DNA from: CAVTYH01 sp963738835 | GTDB taxonomy: Bacteria; Planctomycetota; Planctomycetia; Pirellulales; JADZDJ01 | Length of the DNA stretch: 64,000 nucleotides | Assembly (NCBI GenBank): GCA_963738835.1 | Contig: CAVTYH010000007.1 | Location: 62,001-126,000 of the forward strand | Direction of reading: 5' to 3' | Part shown: positions 20,263-26,600 of the stretch, in pieces | Layout: every line of letters begins with the position of its first letter | How positions within the stretch are numbered: position 1 is the first letter of the stretch | The notes under the pieces: model-generated | The model's database searches: none | What the model was told of the DNA's origin: nothing | What the model saw: the letters and a program-made list of their open reading frames with translations, nothing else | Made by a program: the position numbers and the translations under genes

Positions 20263-21077
20263 TGCTCGCCTCCATCGGATGATGCCGAGACGCGCTTGAT
20301 CTTTTTCAGCATCAGACCTACCCACTCCTCAAACTCCTCAACGATCTCAGGCGTAGCTTTCTCGGGCCAACGGAGAATGTAATCACCTACATCAGTCGTG
20401 TATACATCCTCCTTAATTCCCTTGGGAACTGGCAAATTTGGTTTTGCCGGCAGTCGTTCGCCGGACACGACTTGGCGTTCGGCAGTAGATTCCATGTTGC
20501 CCTCGTGCTGAATATCGCTATTGCCCGCTTCGCCCTCAATTATATCCTCATTTGATAGTTTCGCAAAGGCGATTGTTGTCTTGTATTCCTCGATAAATGG
20601 ACCGACAGCATTATCGTTGAACTTCAATTCACGCGCCAGATAACGTCGAACTTCGTCGTCTGCCGGCAAGCTTGCGCCGTACTTATTCCACAACTGAGAA
20701 TGCACATTAGGCGTAAGCGCTGCTTTCTTTACGGCCTCACGCCACTTATTCGAGTCCCGTGGATAATCGGTCGCAATATAAAGCGCAGTAGTGCTGAGTT
20801 TCACCATCGCCTCTGCGCCATTTCGTTCGCTTTCAAACAGCCCATAAGCCCGCATAGCCGCCAATGCCAGCATTCCGGTGCTGCTCTTGTGACTATATCC
20901 CATTTTACTGACGGCGACTTCCACGCCGACGGAATGGCGCTTCATTGCGACAAATAGATCAGGAAGCTTGTCGACGGCCGTTTTCAGATCCAGGGATGGA
21001 TAGTTTGGGCTTCGGGTCCGCTTGGGCTTCGTGGCCGCAGCTTTCTTTGATTGAGCCTTTTCTACTTTGTTCGCCAT
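20259..21077 (-). CDS. transposon passenger gene A, unknown (272 aa, possible winged-helix region)
   Basis: ATG 21077 follows AAAGGAG with good spacing. The product has a basic N-terminus (KKAAATKPKRTRSPNYPS), then a helical segment about residues 30-100 (LKTAVDKLPDLFVAMKRHSV; STGMLALAAMRAYGLFESE) that could be a winged-helix fold. The C-terminus is acidic (ILRWPEKATPEIVEEFEEWV). No enzyme motif is seen and I do not recognise the family. It is divergent from the transposase across a 405-bp control region and coupled to gene B by an ATGA overlap. A regulator of the element, an accessory transposition factor or part of a defence module are all open. Confidence 0.55.
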   Translation of the reverse strand: MANKVEKAQSKKAAATKPKRTRSPNYPSLDLKTAVDKLPDLFVAMKRHSVGVEVAVSKMGYSHKSSTGMLALAAMRAYGLFESERNGAEAMVKLSTTALYIATDYPRDSNKWREAVKKAALTPNVHSQLWNKYGASLPADDEVRRYLARELKFNDNAVGPFIEEYKTTIAFAKLSNEDIIEGEAGNSDIQHEGNMESTAERQVVSGERLPAKPNLPVPKGIKEDVYTTDVGDYILRWPEKATPEIVEEFEEWVGLMLKKIKRVSASSDGGEQ

Positions 21078-21162
21078 GCTGCACTCCTTTCGTATTCAAA
21101 ATGTAGCAATCGTGACCCGATTAGTCAATCGAATTTTATACCCTGAAATATACCCTATGCCA

Positions 21163-21190
21163 TTGACAGCAGGCAAAATGCCTGTAAAAT
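21163..21190 (+). promoter_or_regulatory. sigma70-type promoter with embedded dyad, upstream of the transposase leader
   Basis: TTGACA (21163-21168) and TAAAAT (21185-21190) are separated by 16 bp. The spacer holds the dyad CAGGC-aaaat-GCCTG, an operator-like arrangement in which a bound repressor would cover the promoter. Transcription would start about 21197 and run towards the transposase. This is a motif reading only. Confidence 0.5.
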
Positions 21191-21196
21191 GCGGGT

Positions 21197-21482
21197 AATC
21201 CTTAAACACGGAGGGCCGAAAAATGAGGAGAAATGCAAAGACTCACGCAGGACGGTTGCCGCTGAGTGAGTCGCAAATTCCCGCGAGGGGAGTCAGCCGG
21301 GGGATGGTGTGAGAGCCGAAACCCGGTTGGCGAGGTGACCGATTTTTGGCGGTAGCCACCTAGAAAACGCCCCGCAGTCGTTGAAGCGGCTGCGGGGCCA
21401 TTACAAACCGGCGTTTCCGCCAGAATGCAACGTTGCAATAGCCATTCTAGCCGAAACGCCCCAACTTGGGAAGGTTTCTGCG
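21197..21482 (+). ncRNA. structured leader RNA of the transposase, candidate attenuator or small RNA
   Basis: About 285 bp without a convincing gene, downstream of the promoter at 21163. Two strong hairpins are visible: GACTCAC/GTGAGTC (21240-21246 with 21266-21272) and GCCCCGCAG/CTGCGGGGC (21369-21377 with 21390-21398). Between them are GC-rich segments (GAGGGGAGTCAGCCGGGGGA). The second hairpin lacks a U-tract, so it is not a textbook terminator. The leader may limit transposase expression, or be a separate RNA used by the element. Confidence 0.35.
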
Positions 21483-22364
21483 ATGGCAAATATATTGAAG
21501 GCAGACAAGAAGCGGGCGATTATCCACCTGCTGGCAGAGGGCAACTCGATCCGATCCGCCGAACGGTTGACCGGCATACACCGTGATACGATCATGCGGG
21601 TACTTATTGCGACCGGAAATAAATGCCGGGAACTTCTCGACCGAGAATTGCGTGGCCTGGAACTGCGGCATGTTCAGTGCGACGAAATCTGGACATTTGT
21701 CGGCAAGAAGCAGGGCCGACTTCGAGTGAATGAAAAGGGACGCGCCGACATCGGCGATATCTATCTTTGGACCGCCCTCGACACCGACACGAAGCTGATG
21801 GCCAGCTATGCCATTGGCAAACGAAGTGCCGATATGGCCCGGCGATTTATGGTCGATCTTGCCGGCCGACTCCTCACGCCGAATCCACATGCCAGCGACG
21901 CGCATCATTTCCGACCCGAAGAAATCAAACCCATCGTGCAAATCAGCACCGATGCGTTTGCGGCCTATTCAGAAGCCGTTGACTTGGCGTTTGGACGCTA
22001 TGCGGCTTATGGGCAGATTATCAAAGACTACCGAAACGCAGAGCAACCAGGGCGGTATGCGGCCCCGGAAATGATGGGCGCGACAAGACGCCCGGTCTTT
22101 GGTAACGTGGATCCTGATTCGATCTGCACTTCACACGTCGAACGCAACAATTTGACGATCCGCACTTTCATGCGTCGATTCACTCGGCTAAGCCTAGGAT
22201 TCAGTAAGCGGTTAGAAAACCTTGCCGCTGCCGTGGCGTTGCATACTGCCCACTACAATTTCTGCCGCCGACACAGTACGCTACGCACAACTCCCGCAAT
22301 GGCCGCTGGCGTAACGAATACGCTTTGGAGTCTGGCCGATTTGATCGAAAGGAGTCAATCATGA
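21483..22364 (+). CDS. IS1-family-like DDE transposase
   Basis: The start ATG 21483 lies after GGGAAGG. The product is 293 residues, longer than the InsAB' product of classical IS1 and made without a programmed frameshift. An N-terminal helix-turn-helix (IIHLLAEGNSIRSAERLTGI) is followed by catalytic acid residues in HVQCDEIWTFVGKKQG (first D), VQISTDAFAAYSEAV (second D) and SHVERNNLTIRTFMRRFTRL (E). Conserved IS1-type text includes DIYLWTALDTDTKL. The terminal repeats and the 8-bp duplication support the assignment. Its stop overlaps the methyltransferase start (ATGA). Confidence 0.88.
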   Translation: MANILKADKKRAIIHLLAEGNSIRSAERLTGIHRDTIMRVLIATGNKCRELLDRELRGLELRHVQCDEIWTFVGKKQGRLRVNEKGRADIGDIYLWTALDTDTKLMASYAIGKRSADMARRFMVDLAGRLLTPNPHASDAHHFRPEEIKPIVQISTDAFAAYSEAVDLAFGRYAAYGQIIKDYRNAEQPGRYAAPEMMGATRRPVFGNVDPDSICTSHVERNNLTIRTFMRRFTRLSLGFSKRLENLAAAVALHTAHYNFCRRHSTLRTTPAMAAGVTNTLWSLADLIERSQS

Positions 22365-23023
22365 GCGAACTACCAGGACTCAAAGGCAAATTCTCGACGA
22401 TTCTTGTCGATCCGCCGTGGCAATTCCAAAATCGAACAGGCAAGGTAGCGCCAGAGCACAAGCGGCTACGGCGCTACAATACCATGACGCTGGATCAAAT
22501 CTGCGCCATGCCGATTGCCGAGCACGCCAAAGAACAAAGTCACCTATACCTATGGGTGCCGAATGCCTTATTGCCGGAAGGCCTTGCGGTAATGAAGGCC
22601 TGGGGATTTAAGTACAAATCGAATATCGTTTGGCACAAAGTCCGCAAAGATGGCGGACCCGATGGACGTGGCGTGGGCTTCTATTTCCGCAACGTGACCG
22701 AGCTATTGCTATTCGGTATTCGCGGAAAGATGCGAACGCTCAAGCCAGGCCGTACACAGGTCAATATCCTGAAAACGCGCAAGCAAGAGCATTCTCGTAA
22801 GCCGGATGAGATGTACGACATCATCGAAGCCTGTAGCCCAGGACCGTACCTTGAATTATTTGCGAGGGAGCGGCGCAAGCGATGGATCCAGTGGGGTGAC
22901 GAACTTGATACCTATTTGCACACGCGACCGCACTATAAGGCATATAACGGTCATTCTTTGGGCAATGGGGGCAGGTCTTTGGCATTCAAAAATATCGGAG
23001 CTTTAGGCATATCGTCCCGGTAG
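22361..23023 (+). CDS. MT-A70-family DNA N6-adenine methyltransferase
   Basis: ATG 22361 overlaps the transposase stop by 4 bp and is preceded by GAAAGGAG. The 220-residue protein has the MT-A70 catalytic motif DPPW (ILVDPPWQFQNRTG, residues 15-28) and the typical downstream segments HLYLWVPNALLPEGLAVMKA, YKSNIVWHK, GFYFRNVTELLLFGIRGKMR and SRKPDEMYDIIEACSPGPYLE, LFARERRKRWIQWGDE. Bacterial members methylate adenine in DNA. With the endonuclease gene converging from the right (the ORFs overlap by about 70 bp), it most likely forms the protective half of a type II system. Confidence 0.9.
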   Translation: MSELPGLKGKFSTILVDPPWQFQNRTGKVAPEHKRLRRYNTMTLDQICAMPIAEHAKEQSHLYLWVPNALLPEGLAVMKAWGFKYKSNIVWHKVRKDGGPDGRGVGFYFRNVTELLLFGIRGKMRTLKPGRTQVNILKTRKQEHSRKPDEMYDIIEACSPGPYLELFARERRKRWIQWGDELDTYLHTRPHYKAYNGHSLGNGGRSLAFKNIGALGISSR

Positions 23024-23561
23024 CACATGTCGCGTATTCCAATCATTAGGACCGGACACATGCCAGCATCATCGTTGTTAATTCGATTAGTGAGTTTGCT
23101 CCAATGGGTCGTCGATTCTCCATACTTGGAGCCAATGTGCTGAGGTGAACCCTTTTTATCTCGAACCCAGCCTAATCCATCGAAGATTTGTTGTAGTTCA
23201 TCGCCCCTCGTGATAATCACTCCCGCAGAAATCACCTCTAACTCGTGCAACATCCGAAGGGTGGCCAGGTCACGAGAGAATACACCGTCCTTGCTGTTCC
23301 ATTGAATTTCGCAAGCGACTTTACCCTTGCATAAATCAATCGCATGAGTCCTGGCGGCTCGTGATTTTCCATCGACAATCCATTCGACGGCAGTATTCTT
23401 GCGCCCCATCCCCGGCCTCGAAAGATTTCTTCTATTCCCAGCGCGATTTTGGTTTTATTGCCTCCTGGCAGAATGACTTGGCTCCGAAGCAATTCAAAGC
23501 CGGCCAAGCCATCAAGGAGTTCCTTAAACTCGGTCTTACAATCGACGGACAGGATTCGCAT
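22951..23561 (-). CDS. BglII/BstYI-like type II restriction endonuclease (one frameshift)
   Basis: The start chosen is ATG 23561 (MRILSVDCKTEFKELLDG). The frame breaks near 23400 (EEIFRGRGW) and continues in the next frame with RKNTAVEWIVDGKSR, THAIDLCKGKVACEIQWNSK, DGVFSRDLATLRMLHELEVI, SAGVIITRGDELQQIF, KYGESTTHWSKL and CPVLMIGI. The order D...EIQWNSKD...GVIITR...KYG.STTH is that of the BglII/BstYI family, which cut at RGATCY-type sites. The E-x-Q/E-W-N-x-K segment would be the metal site. Whether the enzyme is active depends on whether the frameshift is real. Confidence 0.75.
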
Positions 23562-23672
23562 GCGTTTCTGTGCTCCGCAACGTGAAGCCTTTTTTTGAAC
23601 GCCTTTGGTATCAATTCTAGCCCCATGCGATAACATGGTGACTAACTTGCGTGCCAAAGTCAAAATATTCTT

Positions 23673-23692
23673 TTTCAACTTAGGACACTACC
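23673..23692 (-). repeat. right terminal inverted repeat of the IS1-like element
   Basis: TTTCAACTTAGGACACTACC, the exact reverse complement of 20012-20031, followed at once by the CAAATCTG duplication. Confidence 0.92.
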
Positions 23693-23700
23693 CAAATCTG
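23693..23700. repeat. 8-bp target site duplication, right copy (CAAATCTG)
   Basis: Identical to 20004-20011. Just beyond it the host sequence carries short repeated words (AATCAGTATTTTGCAATCAG, AATCTGCAATTA), a repeat-rich gap that probably lay between thiS and thiG before the insertion. Confidence 0.85.
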
Positions 23701-23749
23701 CAATCAGTATTTTGCAATCAGTAATCTGCAATTAGCCCGTGAACTGCCG

Positions 23750-23950
23750 TCAACCGCCGCCGACCAATGTCACTACTTCCAATCGATCACCATCGGCGAG
23801 CCGGTGCCGGGCATGTTCAGCACGCGGAACAAGTTCCAAATTGACCTCGACCGCCACATGCCGGGCTTCCAGGTTGAGCCCGGCGAGTAATTCGGTCAGC
23901 GTCGTGCCCTCGGGCACTTCACGACTTTCACCGTTGACGGAAATGTGCAT
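23750..23950 (-). CDS. thiS: sulfur carrier protein ThiS
   Basis: A 66-residue ubiquitin-like protein: MHISVNGESREVPEGTTLTE, then LLAGLNLEARHVAVEVN, ending LEVVTLVGGG. The C-terminal Gly-Gly is the site of thiocarboxylation that delivers sulfur to ThiG. Length and residues fit ThiS; the terminus has a third glycine. It is preceded on the same strand by an exported protein gene (15-bp gap) and formerly, it seems, followed by thiG. Confidence 0.92.
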   Translation of the reverse strand: MHISVNGESREVPEGTTLTELLAGLNLEARHVAVEVNLELVPRAEHARHRLADGDRLEVVTLVGGG

Positions 23951-23964
23951 GAGGATGCGAAATC

Positions 23965-24483
23965 CTATTGCGGACGTACCGCCACATTGCGGAGGGCCTT
24001 TTTATCGAGTGGAATAAACGAGTTGTATTGGCCCGTCGGCACCAGCGACCGTCCGCCGTTCCACGGCACTCCGTAGGCGGCAAGAATGCCGCTGTTCACT
24101 TCCATTACATAAATGACCGAGAGACCAGGCTGGACCTGCGATGGCCCGTGCCGCAGCGCGGCCAGCCCGGTGACCATCAGAAACTTGGGCGGTTTAGAGC
24201 CGTCTGACTGAAAGTCTTTGAGAATGTTCGATTGGTAGAAAGTGACGAACTGCCCATTGGAAAGATTGAGCACCGCCCCTTTGAGATCGCCGGTGAGCGT
24301 ATCGAGAAAGTACACACCTTCGACGCTGTTGTCGACGGCGCCGGTGGCCAGCGCGAATCCGTCCACTCCCTGCGTTGCCACGGCGTGCAGCGGCTGGGCC
24401 GGCAGGAAAATCGTCAGCAAAAACCCGATCACAACTCCGCTGGCCATCCAGCCCAATCGTCGGCGGTCGATGGTTGGCGACAT
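23965..24483 (-). CDS. membrane-anchored protein of unknown function, upstream of thiS
   Basis: A 172-residue protein. A basic start (MSPTIDRRRLGW) and a hydrophobic segment (MASGVVIGFLLTIFLPAQPL, about 13-32) indicate a signal anchor. The rest looks like a repetitive beta-rich domain (YFLDTLTGDLKGAVLNLSNG, KFLMVTGLAALRHG, VIYVMEVNSGILAAYGVPW). Similar-looking small proteins are conserved in planctomycetes, but I know no function. Its stop lies 14 bp before thiS on the same strand, which suggests co-transcription. Confidence 0.7.
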   Translation of the reverse strand: MSPTIDRRRLGWMASGVVIGFLLTIFLPAQPLHAVATQGVDGFALATGAVDNSVEGVYFLDTLTGDLKGAVLNLSNGQFVTFYQSNILKDFQSDGSKPPKFLMVTGLAALRHGPSQVQPGLSVIYVMEVNSGILAAYGVPWNGGRSLVPTGQYNSFIPLDKKALRNVAVRPQ

Positions 24484-24698
24484 AACGTAACTCCGGGCAA
24501 ACGATGGCCCCCGCTGTTCCTAGTGGATAACAAACGCCATCCTTCCAGCAATGATAGTAGTTCCCCAGGAGTGCCGCCATACGGAAGCAGCCGCGGGTTT
24601 TAGCGGTTTTTTTGGCGAAGTCGCTAGCAACGTGCAGAACATTTGCTAAAAAAGCCATCCGGAGAATTCGAGGCGTCAATCATCCTGGAGTGACGGGC

Positions 24699-25895
24699 AT
24701 GTCTACCAACGGTTCCTTGAATCGCAAACTACGAATGGCCTTGGTGGGCGGCGGACAGGGAGCATTCATTGGCCGAGTGCATGCGACGGCCGCGGTGCTC
24801 GATAATCGAGCTGCGCTGGTTGCCGGTGCGCTTTCGAGCGATCCACAAAGAGCCAAGTCGTCGGCCGCCGATTACGACATTTCGCCGGCTCGGGCTTATG
24901 GTTCGTATCAAGAGCTGATTGAAACCGAGAAGAAACTGCCTGCGGATAAGAGGATTGATTTCATCTCGATCGCCACGCCTAACCACACGCATTATGAAAT
25001 CGCCAAGTCGGCGGTCGAAGCGGGATTCAATGTGATTTGCGATAAACCATTAACGCTGGATCTGAAACAGGCGGAGCAGTTGGCCGAAGTGGTCGACAAA
25101 AGCGGCGTTGTGTTTGCGGTCACCCATAACTACACCGGCTATCCGTTGGTGCGACAGGCGCGGCAAATGATTACCAGCGGTGAGCTAGGCGAAATCAACG
25201 CCGTTCGCGTGTTTTACATTCAAGGCTGGCTGCGAACACGTTTAGAATCGCAAAATCAAAAGCAAGCGGCGTGGCGAACCGATCCGAAGCGCAGCGGAGC
25301 GGCCGGATGTTTCGGCGACATTGGCACGCATGCTTTCAACTTGGCGCGGTACGCAACCGGTTTGCTGCCGGAGTCGATCAGTGCCCATCTCAAAACGTTC
25401 GAACTAGGCCGGCAGCTTGACGATTACGGCACGGCGATCATTCGCTTTGAAAACGGCGCGTTGGGTACGGTGACGGCATCGCAAATCAGCCACGGCCGCG
25501 AAAACGACTTGTGGATTGAAATCGACGGCACCAAGGGTTCACTGGAATGGCATCAGGAAGAGCCGAACAAAATGTGGCTCAAACGCAATGGCCAGCCACA
25601 CGCGCTGTACACCCGCGACCCGAATGCGCCGTTCATGAACGACGCCGGAAAAGCCGCCTGCCGCTTACCCAGCGGGCATCCGGAAGCATTCTTCGAAGCC
25701 TTCGCCAACGTGTATCGAGCGGCTTACGACAGCATGATCCTGCGAGCTACTGGCCAAAAATTTCCGACGGTCGAGACGGTATATCCGAACGCGAACGACG
25801 GCGTGGAAGGGATGTACTTCATCGAACAGTGCGTGGCAAGCAGCGCAAAAGACGGCGCGTGGCTGCCGCTGCGACACAAGCGGGCAAGAAAGTAG
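24699..25895 (+). CDS. Gfo/Idh/MocA-family oxidoreductase
   Basis: The start chosen is ATG 24699 after CTGGAG. The 398-residue product has an N-terminal Rossmann fold (RMALVGGGQGAFIGRVHATA, residues 10-29), the family signature DKPLTLDLKQAE with the catalytic-type lysine in CDKP, and THNYTGYPLVRQARQMI. The C-terminal beta-sheet domain includes GCFGDIGTHAFNLARYATG with the conserved GDxxxH, and RLPSGHPEAFFEAFANVYRA. These enzymes oxidise or reduce sugars and inositols with NAD(P). There is no tightly linked partner, so the substrate is unknown. It is divergent from the thiS operon. Confidence 0.92.
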   Translation: MSTNGSLNRKLRMALVGGGQGAFIGRVHATAAVLDNRAALVAGALSSDPQRAKSSAADYDISPARAYGSYQELIETEKKLPADKRIDFISIATPNHTHYEIAKSAVEAGFNVICDKPLTLDLKQAEQLAEVVDKSGVVFAVTHNYTGYPLVRQARQMITSGELGEINAVRVFYIQGWLRTRLESQNQKQAAWRTDPKRSGAAGCFGDIGTHAFNLARYATGLLPESISAHLKTFELGRQLDDYGTAIIRFENGALGTVTASQISHGRENDLWIEIDGTKGSLEWHQEEPNKMWLKRNGQPHALYTRDPNAPFMNDAGKAACRLPSGHPEAFFEAFANVYRAAYDSMILRATGQKFPTVETVYPNANDGVEGMYFIEQCVASSAKDGAWLPLRHKRARK

Positions 25896-25975
25896 CTCAG
25901 ACTTCAGTCTGACAAGACCGATACAGGTTGCTTAAGTCGGTGGTCTTGTTCGGTCAGGCTAAAGCCCGACCTACA
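25895..25975. repeat. paired palindromic repeat, second member of the 4511-4596 family
   Basis: CTCAGACTTCAGTCTGAC at the left and GGTCAGGCTAAAGCCCGACC at the right, mirroring the pair at 4511-4596. It fills the gap between two convergent genes, where it may also serve as a bidirectional transcript end. Confidence 0.75.
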
Positions 25976-25981
25976 ACTCGA

Positions 25982-26434
25982 TCACTGAACCGCTGCCGGC
26001 AGGATGACTCCGTGCATCCAGAAACGTTTCAGCTCTCGAATGACATCCAGAAATTTGCCCAGGTCCACCGGCTTGTTCAAATAACTTTCGACTTGCAGCA
26101 TCTGCGTGTGGGCAATATCCGCTTCATCGGTCGAACCAGTGAGCACAACCACGGGAATTTCGCGTAAGTTTTCGTCGCCACGAATTTCCGAGAGCACTTC
26201 GCGACCATCTTTTTTCGGCAATCCCAGATCGAGCAGAATTAGATCGGGCCGGGGCGCCCGGGCGAAAATAGTGCGGCGCTGTAGATAATCGAGCGCTTCT
26301 TCGCCGTTCACAACCAACGTACACCGATGTTTGAAATTCGCCTTTTCCAAGGCATGAATGGCAAAGTGGGCATCCATGCGGTTATCCTCAACCAAGAGGA
26401 TTTCCATCGGACGGCCAACCATTTCGCGTCGCAT
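25982..26434 (-). CDS. single-domain response regulator (Rcp1-like)
   Basis: A CheY-like receiver with no output domain: ILLVEDNRMDAHFAIHALEK, phospho-acceptor in PDLILLDLGLPKKDGREVL, switch threonine in PVVVLTGSTDEADI and lysine in VESYLNKPVDLGKF. The LPKKDGRE motif and extended loops are typical of Rcp1-type regulators that serve phytochrome-like or other hybrid kinases. ATG codons at 26434, 26422 and 26407 are all possible starts; the last leaves the domain intact. Confidence 0.88.
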   Translation of the reverse strand: MRREMVGRPMEILLVEDNRMDAHFAIHALEKANFKHRCTLVVNGEEALDYLQRRTIFARAPRPDLILLDLGLPKKDGREVLSEIRGDENLREIPVVVLTGSTDEADIAHTQMLQVESYLNKPVDLGKFLDVIRELKRFWMHGVILPAAVQ

Positions 26435-26600
26435 AATAACCCTCAACACAGAAAACACGCCCCCACGCCACTTTTTGGGCAACCCCCAGTGTAACACGCG
26501 GCGGCAACCGTTTGAACAGAAAACTTGCAGAAGCTAAATATATGGATCAGGAAACACTTTTCGACAACGTAAGTTGTAATAACAACCAGCGAGATAACCC

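Larger units (their letters stand above)
20012..23692. mobile_element. IS1-like composite element carrying a restriction-modification pair
   Basis: The element is bounded by a perfect 20-bp terminal inverted repeat (GGTAGTGTCCTAAGTTGAAA at 20012-20031, reverse complement at 23673-23692) and an 8-bp direct duplication. It is 3681 bp long, against well under 1 kb for classical IS1. Inside, leftward: two coupled unknown genes. Rightward: a promoter, a structured leader, an IS1-type transposase and a methyltransferase overlapping it by 4 bp. Leftward again from the right end: a BglII/BstYI-like endonuclease with one frameshift. It lies between thiG and thiS. The 4-bp overlap with the transposase shows that the methyltransferase is an integral cargo. 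Confidence 0.9.

Noticed and set aside
21230..21300. Group II intron remnant in the transposon leader (GTGTGAGAGCCG, ACTCACGCA)
   Set aside because: The words resemble intron ends, but there is no reverse transcriptase or recognisable domain V, and the context is an IS1-like element with clean ends.
24484..24698. TPP riboswitch in front of the thiS operon
   Set aside because: The conserved CTGAGA and ACCTGAT-type boxes are not found on the relevant strand.
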